A DNA stretch of 64,000 nt, taken from the NCBI RefSeq assembly GCF_019469205.1, contig NZ_CP048265.1:2108001-2172000 (forward strand), in the 5' to 3' direction. Positions within the stretch are counted from its first letter, which is position 1, and the number at the start of each line of letters is the position of its first letter. The translations under genes and the position numbers were made by a program. Source of the stretch: Gilliamella sp. ESL0405. GTDB taxonomy: Bacteria; Pseudomonadota; Gammaproteobacteria; Enterobacterales; Orbaceae. Shown here in pieces: positions 28,559 through 35,073 of the stretch. The notes under the pieces are model-generated. The model saw only the letters and a program-made list of their open reading frames with translations. It searched no databases and was not told the origin of the DNA.

Positions 28559-29486
28559 ATCCTAAACCCCTTATGCAGCTGTAAATATGTTAGATAAAGC
28601 TTTTGGTAAAGGTTCTGATTTCTTAACGGCCTATGCGGCTGCAAAGAGAGTTTTGAGGCGGTTGGAAAGCCTCCAAAATTTCTAAACAGCCTATGCGGCT
28701 GCAAAGAATGAGATAAATCAAGTGCCCTTTTATTTATATTTCTAAACAGCCTATGCGGCTGCAAAGGATCAGACCCTTATCTTCTTCCGAAGCAAAGCTT
28801 TCTAAACAGCCTATGCGGCTGCAAAGCATCTTTAAATGCAACATGGGATGCGGTGGAATTTCTAAACAGCCTATGCGGCTGCAAAGAATTCCATATTTTC
28901 GCATTGTTGATTTGGATATTTCTAAACAGCCTATGCGGCTGCAAAGGATGGTTTTTTAAACCGAAAGCAAACGGTATGTTTCTAAACAGCCTATGCGGCT
29001 GCAAAGACAGCGCTAAACCGGGCGGTTTTACTGGTCATTTTCTAAACAGCCTATGCGGCTGCAAAGGCACCAAACTGTGTTTTAGCTGATTCCGTGTTTT
29101 TCTAAACAGCCTATGCGGCTGCAAAGTTTATAATTATTAGATAGACGATTTAAAGCCTTTTCTAAACAGCCTATGCGGCTGCAAAGTTTAATGGGTTAAG
29201 GCAATAAAAAACCGCACATTTCTAAACAGCCTATGCGGCTGCAAAGGGTACAGATATCACTTTCGAGCCGACAAAATTTTTCTAAACAGCCTATGCGGCT
29301 GCAAAGGGGCGGACGATCGCACATTAGACGTTGAAGGCTTTCTAAACAGCCTATGCGGCTGCAAAGGAGGAAAGCTCGGCTCTTCTCTGGGGTCGAAATT
29401 TCTAAACAGCCTATGCGGCTGCAAAGCGTGAACTAGAAAATCAATCACTAGAACGTCATTTCTAAACAGCCTATGCGGCTGCAAAG
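28559..29486 (-). CRISPR. CRISPR array 1, type I-F-like, 15 repeats plus a degenerate end repeat
   Basis: Repeats of 28 bases recur every 60 bases, leaving 32-base spacers. The plus-strand repeat begins TTTCTAAACAGCC and ends GGCTGCAAAG; read on the minus strand it ends TTTAGAAA, the type I-F 5' handle form. Repeats start at 28619 and every 60 bases to 29459; the fourteen from 28679 on are identical. The 28619 repeat has a few changes, and a strongly degenerate repeat at 28559 marks the trailer. Fifteen spacers are bounded. The degenerate end is on the left, so the leader is on the right and transcription is leftward. The repeat's CAGCC/GGCTG arms form a 5-bp stem. No cas genes are nearby. 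Confidence 0.97.
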
Positions 29487-29670
29487 TAGAATCTTACATA
29501 CTATAAACATCGTTTATAAAAACACAAAGGGCAATTTTAGGTTTAAAAACCCTTTTTTTTAACGCTTTTGCAATATATTGATTTTTAATGGTTTTATTTT
29601 TAGCTTAAAAAAAGGGTTAAAAAGTTTGTATTTTAAACTCCATTGCTATTTCTAAACGACTTACCATTAA
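29487..29670 (-). promoter_or_regulatory. CRISPR leader 1
   Basis: AT-rich leader nearly identical in all four arrays. Fifteen bases from the last repeat lies the perfect palindrome TATAAAC-ATC-GTTTATA (29502-29518). On the minus strand, AATCAATATATTG (complement of 29571-29583) matches the IHF consensus WATCAA-N4-TTR exactly, starting 85 bases from the array. A GGTTT-AAA-AACC hairpin followed by eight Ts lies on the plus strand and could stop transcription coming the other way. Near 29649 is a half-repeat, TTTCTAAACGACTTA. Confidence 0.85.
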
Positions 29671-29689
29671 CTTTCTCAAAAACAAACAA

Positions 29690-29968
29690 GTGCACCAGAT
29701 TGCGCCTTCACAAAGCGCCGACAACTGAGAGAGGTCAGCACGCCAAACAGGGATGTTTGGCGAGGCGCTGCTTTGTCCGGAACAAATCAGCGCCGGTGCG
29801 TTAAGACCGAACGAAGGCGGAGGGCAGTCGAAGACCGCTTTGGGTGGTGCTGCGAGGGGGTTATTAGGGGGATTTCGCATAAAATCCCCCTATTCGGACG
29901 CTGACATCGTAATGAAAATATCGACCAATTAACAGCGTCCGAAACCTGCGGATTAAAAACCCGCACCT
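29690..29968. repeat. GC-rich structured module 1
   Basis: One of four near-identical copies upstream of the leaders. It can fold as a three-way junction (29710-29776). The outer stem is ACAA plus AGCGCC against GGCGCT plus TTGT with a bulge. The inner hairpins are CTGA/TCAG and CGCCAAACA-GGGA-TGTTTGGCG (29741-29762). Then come the perfect hairpin AGGGGGATTT-cgcata-AAATCCCCCT (29866-29891) and the inverted repeat TTCGGACGCTG (29893-29903) with CAGCGTCCGAA (29933-29943). An 87-codon frame also crosses it on the minus strand (29617-29880), starting MRNPPNNPLAAPP. Whether it acts as RNA, DNA or a short gene cannot be decided from sequence. GC content is far above the neighbours. Confidence 0.85.
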
Positions 29969-29982
29969 TACAAAGAAAGTAA

Positions 29983-30080
29983 AAACCTTGTCAAAAACTT
30001 TCAGAAAATATAGGTGTTTAAGCAAAAAACACAAACCTTTGTCAAAAAGTTTCAGAAAACGCCCATGTTTTAGTATAAAA
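29983..30080. repeat. AT-rich direct-repeat pair (trailer side of array 2)
   Basis: Two copies of the CTTGTCAAAAACTTTCAGAAA-type repeat, ending in ATATAGGTGTTTAAG and ACGCCCATGTTTT respectively. The arrangement is as beside array 1. Confidence 0.75.
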
Positions 30081-30106
30081 ACAAAAGTTTTAGATATTTC
30101 AAAAAT

Positions 30107-30494
30107 ATCCTAACCCCTTTATGCAGCTGTAAAGCTATATCATGACCTAGACAGTGAACAGCTTCATTTCTAAACAGCTTATACAGCCGTGAAGTAAGGG
30201 AGATGGCAATCGCTCTATATCAAGAATTTCTAAACAGCTTATGCAGCTTTAAAGGGTATAAATGGATTTGGCAAAAAACAAGGCGATTTCTAAACAGCTT
30301 ATGCAGCTTTAAAGTTTTCGTAGTAAAAAACTATCCCAGTCACAATTTTCTAAACAGCTTATGCAGCTTTAAAGGGTTATCCGATTCGTGAAGCTGGGGC
30401 GCTAATTTTCTAAACAGCTTATGCAGCTTTAAAGAAAAGCGGAAAAGTCAGCACTCAGTTGGTTATTTTCTAAACAGCTTATGCAGCTTTAAAG
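30107..30494 (-). CRISPR. CRISPR array 2, seven repeats including a degenerate end
   Basis: 28-base repeats at 30107 (degenerate), 30167, 30227, 30287, 30347, 30407 and 30467 bound six 32-base spacers. The five leader-side repeats share the core CAGCTTATGCAGCTTTAAAG (type A). The oldest full repeat, at 30167, instead has the form ending ATACAGCCGTGAAG (type B), the form that dominates the young end of array 4. Its first (trailer) spacer is not the one shared by arrays 1, 3 and 4. Transcription is leftward from leader 2. Confidence 0.96.
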
Positions 30495-30678
30495 TAGAAA
30501 CCTACATACTATAAACATCGTTTATAAAAACATAAAGGGCAATTTTAGGTTTAAAAACCCTTTTTTTTAACGCTTTTGCAATATATTGATTTTTAATAGT
30601 TTTATTTTTAGCCAAAAAAAAGGGTTCATAAAGTTTGTATTTTAAACTCCACGACTATTTCTAAACGACTTACCATTA
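30495..30678 (-). promoter_or_regulatory. CRISPR leader 2
   Basis: Near-identical to leader 1. The TATAAAC-ATC-GTTTATA palindrome sits at the same distance from the array, and the IHF match AATCAATATATTG is the complement of 30579-30591, again 85 bases from the last repeat. Confidence 0.85.
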
Positions 30679-30698
30679 ATTTTCTCAAAAACAAACAA

Positions 30699-30977
30699 GT
30701 GCACCAGATTGCGCCTTCACAAAGCGCCGACAACTGAGAGAGGTCAGCACGCCAAACAGGGATGTTTGGCGAGGCGCTGCTTTGTCCGGAACAAATCAGC
30801 GCCGGTGCGTTAAGACCGAACGAAGGCGGAGGGCAGTCGAAGACCGCTTTGGGTGGTGCTGCGAGGGGGTTATTAGGGGGATTTCGCACAAAATCCCCCT
30901 ATTCGGACGCTGACACCGTATTGAAAATATCGACTAATTAACAGCGTCCGAAACCTGCGGATTAAAAACCCGCAACT
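30699..30977. repeat. GC-rich structured module 2
   Basis: Offset by 1009 bases from module 1 and almost identical. All stems are intact. The visible changes are in loops: the AGGGGGATTT hairpin loop reads CGCACA rather than CGCATA, and the spacer of the TTCGGACGCTG inverted repeat has changes at two or three positions. The minus-strand 87-codon frame is kept (30626-30889) with only C-terminal substitutions. Confidence 0.85.
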
Positions 30978-30991
30978 TACAAAGAAAGTAA

Positions 30992-31050
30992 AAACCTTGT
31001 CAAGAACTTTCAGAAAACACCCATGTTTTCGTATAAAACAAAAGTTTTAG
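30992..31050. repeat. single AT-rich direct repeat (trailer side of array 3)
   Basis: Only one copy is present here: it starts like the first copy of the other pairs (AAAACCTTGTCAAGAACTTT) and ends like the second (ACACCCATGTTTTCG). This is the product expected from recombination between the two copies, with loss of the roughly 50 bases between them. Confidence 0.7.
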
Positions 31051-31063
31051 ATATTTCCAAAAT

Positions 31064-31331
31064 ATCCTAAACCCCTTATGCAGCTGTAAAGATGATAGAT
31101 AAAGCTTTTGGTAAGGGTTCTGATTTTTAAACGGCTTATACAGCTTTCAAGATAAATAGATATTTAGCTATTAAAAAAGCGATTTTCTAAGCAGCTTATG
31201 CAGCTTTAAAGCGTGGGCATATTCTCAATCTACGTTCATTAAATTTCTAAACAGCTTATGCAGCTTTAAAGAACGCCCACTGTTCTCGGAGTGTCTAAAA
31301 TATTTTCTAAACAGCTTATGCAGCTTTAAAG
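31064..31331 (-). CRISPR. CRISPR array 3, five repeats including a degenerate end
   Basis: 28-base repeats at 31064 (degenerate), 31124 (several changes), 31184, 31244 and 31304 bound four 32-base spacers. The leader-side repeats are type A (CAGCTTATGCAGCTTTAAAG). The trailer spacer at 31092-31123 is nearly the same as the trailer spacers of arrays 1 and 4, so these arrays share an ancestor. This is the shortest array. Confidence 0.95.
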
Positions 31332-31515
31332 TAGAAACCTACATACTATAAACATCGTTTATAAAAACACAAAGGGCAATTTTAGGTTTAAAAACCCTTT
31401 TTTCTAACGATTTTGCAATATATTGATTTTTAATGGTTTTATTTTTAGCTAAAAAAAAGGGTTTAAAAAGTTTGTATTTTGAACTTCATTATTAATTCTA
31501 AACGATTAACCATTA
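31332..31515 (-). promoter_or_regulatory. CRISPR leader 3
   Basis: Same layout as leader 1. The palindrome TATAAAC-ATC-GTTTATA is followed by the IHF match (complement of 31416-31428), again 85 bases from the array. A few substitutions occur in the distal part. Confidence 0.85.
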
Positions 31516-31534
31516 CCTCCCCACAAAAACAAAC

Positions 31535-31815
31535 AAGTGTACCAGACCGCACCTTCACAAAGCGCCGACAACTGAGAGAGGTCAGCACGCCAAACAAGGA
31601 TGTTTGGCGAGGCGCTGCTTTGTCCGGAACAAATCAGCGCCGGTGCGTCAAGACCGAACGAAGGCGGAGGGCAGTCGAAGACCGCTTTGGGTGGTGCTGC
31701 GAGGGGGTTATTAGGGGGATTTCGCACCAAATCCCCCTAATTCGGACGCTAACACCGTATTGAAAATATCAACCAATTAACAGCGTCCGAAACCTGCGGA
31801 TTAAAAACCCGCAAC
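31535..31815. repeat. GC-rich structured module 3
   Basis: Third copy. Compared with module 1 the tip of the CGCCAAACA/TGTTTGGCG hairpin reads AGGA instead of GGGA, and the AGGGGGATTT hairpin loop is CGCACC. The inverted repeat has lost its innermost pair (TTCGGACGCTA). Minus-strand frame 31506-31730 starts MVRNPPNN and ends differently from copies 1 and 2, in ...FLWGGNG. Confidence 0.85.
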
Positions 31816-31829
31816 TTACAAAGAAAGTA

Positions 31830-31940
31830 AAAACCTTGTCAAAAACTTTCAGAAAATATAGGTGTTTAAGCAAAAAACACAAACTATTGTCAAAAAGTTT
31901 CAGAAAACACCCATGTTTCAGTATGAAAACAAAAATTTAA
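31830..31940. repeat. AT-rich direct-repeat pair (trailer side of array 4)
   Basis: Two copies of the TTGTCAAAAACTTTCAGAAA-type repeat, with ATATAGGTGTTTAAG after the first and ACACCCATGTTTC after the second. Confidence 0.75.
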
Positions 31941-31953
31941 GATATTTTTAAAA

Positions 31954-32341
31954 TATCCAAATCCGTTATGCAGCCGCAAAGATGCCAGATAAAGCTTTTG
32001 GTAAAGGTTCTGATTTCTAAACAGCTTATGCAGCTTTCAAGAGTTTGTTGCTAATGTATGCCGAAAACGGTGCTTTCTAAACAGCTTATGCAGCTTTAAA
32101 GATATACAATATTCGGTGCTATTTCATTTTGCTTTTCTAAACAGCTTATACAGCCGTGAAGGATTTGTTGTACCAACGAAAACTAAACGCCGTTTTCTAA
32201 ACAGCTTATACAACCGTGAAGCCAGTCCGCCGTGTGAAAACACTCTTTCAATCTTTCTAAACAGCTTATACAGCCGTGAAGGAACATGCATTTAGTGAAG
32301 TACTTTTTTTACCTTTCTAAACAGCTTATACAGCCGTGAAG
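31954..32341 (-). CRISPR. CRISPR array 4, seven repeats including a degenerate end
   Basis: 28-base repeats at 31954 (degenerate), 32014, 32074, 32134, 32194, 32254 and 32314 bound six 32-base spacers. The older repeats at 32014 and 32074 are of type A (ending ATGCAGCTTTAAAG or TTCAAG). The four leader-side repeats are type B (ending ATACAGCCGTGAAG; one has ATACAACC). The trailer spacer (31982-32013) is shared with arrays 1 and 3. In RNA form, type B gives CGGCT/AGCTG pairing. Confidence 0.96.
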
Positions 32342-32525
32342 TAGAATCTTACATACTATAAACATCGTTTATAAAAACACAAAGGGCAATTTTAGGTTTA
32401 AAAACCCTTTTTTCTAACGCTTCCACAATATATTGATTTTTAATGGTTTTATTTTTAGCTAAAAAAAAGGGTTTAAAAAGTTTGTATTTTGAACTTCATT
32501 ACTAATTCTAAACGATTAACCATTA
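32342..32525 (-). promoter_or_regulatory. CRISPR leader 4
   Basis: Same layout as the other leaders, with the palindrome and the IHF match (complement of 32426-32438) at the same distances. The bases just beside the IHF site differ (TTCCACAATA rather than TTTTGCAATA), while the site itself is unchanged. Confidence 0.85.
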
Positions 32526-32544
32526 CCTCCCCACAAAAACAAAC

Positions 32545-32824
32545 AAATGCACCAGACCGCACCTTCACAAAGCGCCGACAACTGAGAGAGGTCAGCACGC
32601 CAAACAGGGATGTTTGGCGAGGCGCTGCTTTGTCCGGAACAAATCAGCGCCGGTGCGTTAAGACCGAACGAAGGCGGAGGGCAGTCGAAGACCGCTTTGG
32701 GTGGTGCTGCGAGGGGGTTATTAGGGGGATTTCGCATAAAATCCCCCTATTCGGACGCTGACATCGTAATGAAAATATCGACCAATTAACAGCGTCCGAA
32801 ACCTGCGGATTAAAAACCCGCACC
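32545..32824. repeat. GC-rich structured module 4
   Basis: Fourth intact copy. The hairpin tip GGGA and the 11-bp arms TTCGGACGCTG/CAGCGTCCGAA are as in module 1. The minus-strand frame 32516-32737 is open (MRNPPNN to FLWGGNG), and so is a plus-strand frame (32489-32761). Both strands being open is expected of biased GC-rich sequence and does not itself prove a gene. Confidence 0.85.
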
Positions 32825-32839
32825 TTACAAAGAAAGTAA

Positions 32840-32950
32840 AAACCTTGTCAAAAACTTTCAGAAAATATAGGTGTTTAAGCAAAAAACACAAACCCTTGTC
32901 AAAAAGTTTAAGAAAACACCCATGTTTCAGTATAAAAACAAAAATTTAAG
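32840..32950. repeat. AT-rich direct-repeat pair right of module 4
   Basis: Two copies in the usual order (AACCTTGTCAAAAACTTTCA..., then CCCTTGTCAAAAAGTTTAAG...ACACCCATG). In the other units an array follows at this point; here none does. Confidence 0.75.
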
Positions 32951-32954
32951 ATAT

Positions 32955-33058
32955 TTTTAAAATATCTAAATCCGCCTAATTCAGACGTAGACACCAAAAT
33001 GAAAATATCAACCAACTAACAGCGTCCGAAACCTACAAACCAAAAAGCGACAACTTCC
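32955..33058. repeat. ghost of a fifth array/module
   Basis: AAAATATCTAAATCCG (about 32958-32973) equals the sequence that opens the degenerate trailer repeat of array 4. It then jumps directly to a worn copy of the module end: AATTCAGACG for the left arm, an intact CAGCGTCCGAA, and the CCTACAAACC tail. An array, its leader and most of a module appear to have been deleted between these two points. Confidence 0.6.
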
Positions 33059-33080
33059 AATAAAAGATCAAATCTATTTT

Positions 33081-33110
33081 TTGTACCTTGCGCAGCAACA
33101 AGTATATAAT
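33081..33110 (+). promoter_or_regulatory. putative promoter of waaG
   Basis: TTGTAC (33081-33086) and a perfect TATAAT (33105-33110) with an 18-base spacer, about 28 bases before the waaG start. It lies just outside the CRISPR block. Confidence 0.55.
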
Positions 33111-33137
33111 ACTCCTTTCACACTTGAGGCAATGTGC

Positions 33138-34262
33138 ATGCAACTAGCTTTTTGTATCTATAAATATTTTCCTTACGGCGGTTTGCAACGTGATTTCTTG
33201 CAAATTGCCCGAGCTTGTCACGCTAAAGGGCATAAAGTTCGTGTTTATGTTATGCAGTGGCAAGGCGATAAACCGACTGAGTTTGACATTATTTTAGTCC
33301 CGAAAAAGGGGCTATCAAATCATAGCCGGAATCTAGCTTATTACCATTGGGTCGAAGATCATTTACAGACACATCCGGTTGATTGTGTCGTTGGCTTTAA
33401 TAAAATGCCGGGGTTAGATGTCTATTTTGCCGGCGATACGTGTTTTGCTGAGAAAGTCTCCCACAAAGGCTTTTTTTATAGATTGTCTAAACGCTGTAAA
33501 CACTATCTGGCATTTGAAGATGCGGTATTTAATCCGCAGCATGACACCAAAATTATGGTGCTAACAAAGCAACAAATTAGCGATTTTGAAAAATATTACC
33601 ATACTCAAGCATCAAGATTTGTTTTACTGCCACCCGGTATAGCAAAAGATCGGCAATATCATATTGATTCACCCATTAAACGCCAGCAATTTAGGCAAGC
33701 CAATCACATTGCGCAAGATGCTTTTGTGATTGTACAAATTGGTTCTGACTTTAAACGAAAAGGCGTTGATCGCACATTAATTGCGATTGCCGCTTTGCCC
33801 GAAGCGTTAAAAAAACAGGTGTGCTATTTGGTTGTCGGGCAAGATAAACCCGATAATTACCAAAAAATGGCGAAACAGCTGGGTATTTTTAATCAAGTCC
33901 GTTTTTTCTCTGGGCGAAATGATATCCCCGATTTTCTCTTTAGCGCAGATCTACTACTGCACCCAGCTCGACAAGAAGCCGCTGGTATGGTTTTAATCGA
34001 GGCTCTAGCTGCTGGTGTGTCGGTGATTGTAACCGGGATAGCCGGTTATGCTTATCATATTACAGATGCAAATGCAGGTGTGGTACTTAGTGAGCCTTTT
34101 GATCAATCAGAATTAAATAGCACACTGGAAAATGCTATCACTAATCAAGCACAGCGAGCTGCATGGCATCATAATGCGATTGAATATGGGCAAAACGCCG
34201 ATTTATATCACCTTGCTGAGCGTGCTGCCGATATTATATTAGGTTGTCATCATTATGAATGA
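33138..34262 (+). CDS. waaG: lipopolysaccharide core glucosyltransferase WaaG
   Basis: GT-B glycosyltransferase that adds glucose to heptose II of the LPS inner core from UDP-glucose. From the ATG at 33138 (TGAGG 8 bases upstream) it has 374 residues, the family length, starting MQLAFCIYKYFPYGGLQRDF. Diagnostic segments are VVGFNKMPGLDVYFAGD, QIGSDFKRKGVDR and HPARQEAAGMVLIEALAAG. It overlaps waaP by 8 bases, so the two are coupled. Longer in-frame starts reach back into the promoter. Confidence 0.96.
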   Translation: MQLAFCIYKYFPYGGLQRDFLQIARACHAKGHKVRVYVMQWQGDKPTEFDIILVPKKGLSNHSRNLAYYHWVEDHLQTHPVDCVVGFNKMPGLDVYFAGDTCFAEKVSHKGFFYRLSKRCKHYLAFEDAVFNPQHDTKIMVLTKQQISDFEKYYHTQASRFVLLPPGIAKDRQYHIDSPIKRQQFRQANHIAQDAFVIVQIGSDFKRKGVDRTLIAIAALPEALKKQVCYLVVGQDKPDNYQKMAKQLGIFNQVRFFSGRNDIPDFLFSADLLLHPARQEAAGMVLIEALAAGVSVIVTGIAGYAYHITDANAGVVLSEPFDQSELNSTLENAITNQAQRAAWHHNAIEYGQNADLYHLAERAADIILGCHHYE

Positions 34263-35058
34263 AATTATACTCAAATCGCCTTTTGAGAATTTATGGAAAG
34301 GCAGAGATCCGTTTAGCGAAGTTGAGCAGATTTCCGGTGAAGTTTATCGGGCGGTTAAACAGCGCAAAACGTTAAATTTTAAACTTGATGATGAATCTTA
34401 CTTTATTAAAATTCACCGTGGCATAACGGTAAAAGAGATCGTCAAAAATTTATTGTCCTTGAGATTACCGGTGTTAGACGCCAAACAAGAATGGACAGCC
34501 ATTCACCGTTTAGCACAAGCAGGGGTAAATACCATGGACGGGCGAGCTTTTGGTCGTAAGGGGTTAAACCCACTAACACGGCACTCGTTTATTATTACCA
34601 AAGATCTTAACCCGACAGTAAGTTTAGAGGATTTTACTCGCTCTTGGTTAACCACGCCACCTAGCTATCATCTGAAACGTTCTTTAATCATCTATCTGGC
34701 AAAAATGACCGCCAAAATGCATGCCGCTGGGGTCAATCACCGTGATTGTTATTTATGCCATTTTTTATTGGATTTACCGTTATTTGAACATCATCAGCAA
34801 ATTAAATTATCCGTCATTGATCTGCATCGGGCGCAAACCCGAAAACGAGTGCCAACCCGTTGGCGTGATAAAGATTTGATTGGGCTGTATTTTTCATCGA
34901 CCAAAATCGGGTTAACTCAACGTGATATTTGGCTATTTTTAAAAACTTATTTCAATAAACCATTAAAAACGATTTTGCATGATGAACATAAACTGTTAAC
35001 AACTGCGGAAAAAAAATCAGCGCGGATTGCAAAACGAACTGAAAAATATCAGCTTTAA
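34255..35058 (+). CDS. waaP: LPS core heptose I kinase WaaP
   Basis: Kinase that phosphorylates heptose I of the LPS inner core, important for outer-membrane stability. The 267-residue protein has the kinase-like catalytic segments NHRDCYLCHFLLD and VIDLHRAQTRKRVPTRWRDK, and the signature RDKDLIGLYFSS. The N-terminal SPFENLWKGRDPFSEVE matches E. coli RfaP. The start overlaps the end of waaG (ATGA arrangement). waaQ is not present. Confidence 0.96.
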   Translation: MNEIILKSPFENLWKGRDPFSEVEQISGEVYRAVKQRKTLNFKLDDESYFIKIHRGITVKEIVKNLLSLRLPVLDAKQEWTAIHRLAQAGVNTMDGRAFGRKGLNPLTRHSFIITKDLNPTVSLEDFTRSWLTTPPSYHLKRSLIIYLAKMTAKMHAAGVNHRDCYLCHFLLDLPLFEHHQQIKLSVIDLHRAQTRKRVPTRWRDKDLIGLYFSSTKIGLTQRDIWLFLKTYFNKPLKTILHDEHKLLTTAEKKSARIAKRTEKYQL

Positions 35059-35073
35059 TAATAAGGAAATCCT

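Noticed and set aside
28423-29484. Short repeat-containing frames such as MQPHRLFRN... and FLNSLCGCK... in array 1
   Set aside because: They are translations of the CRISPR repeat in several frames, open only because the repeat lacks stops.
30203-30391. A 62-codon frame in array 2 reading EFLNSLCSFKG repeats
   Set aside because: Same reason: the repeat and spacers of array 2 read in one frame.
31479-31763. Plus-strand frame with Arg-rich segment (KRRQLREVSTP...) in module 3 and a copy in module 4
   Set aside because: It covers the GC-rich structured module on the strand opposite to a second open frame, lacks a ribosome binding site, and the two strands cannot both be coding; kept as part of the module only.
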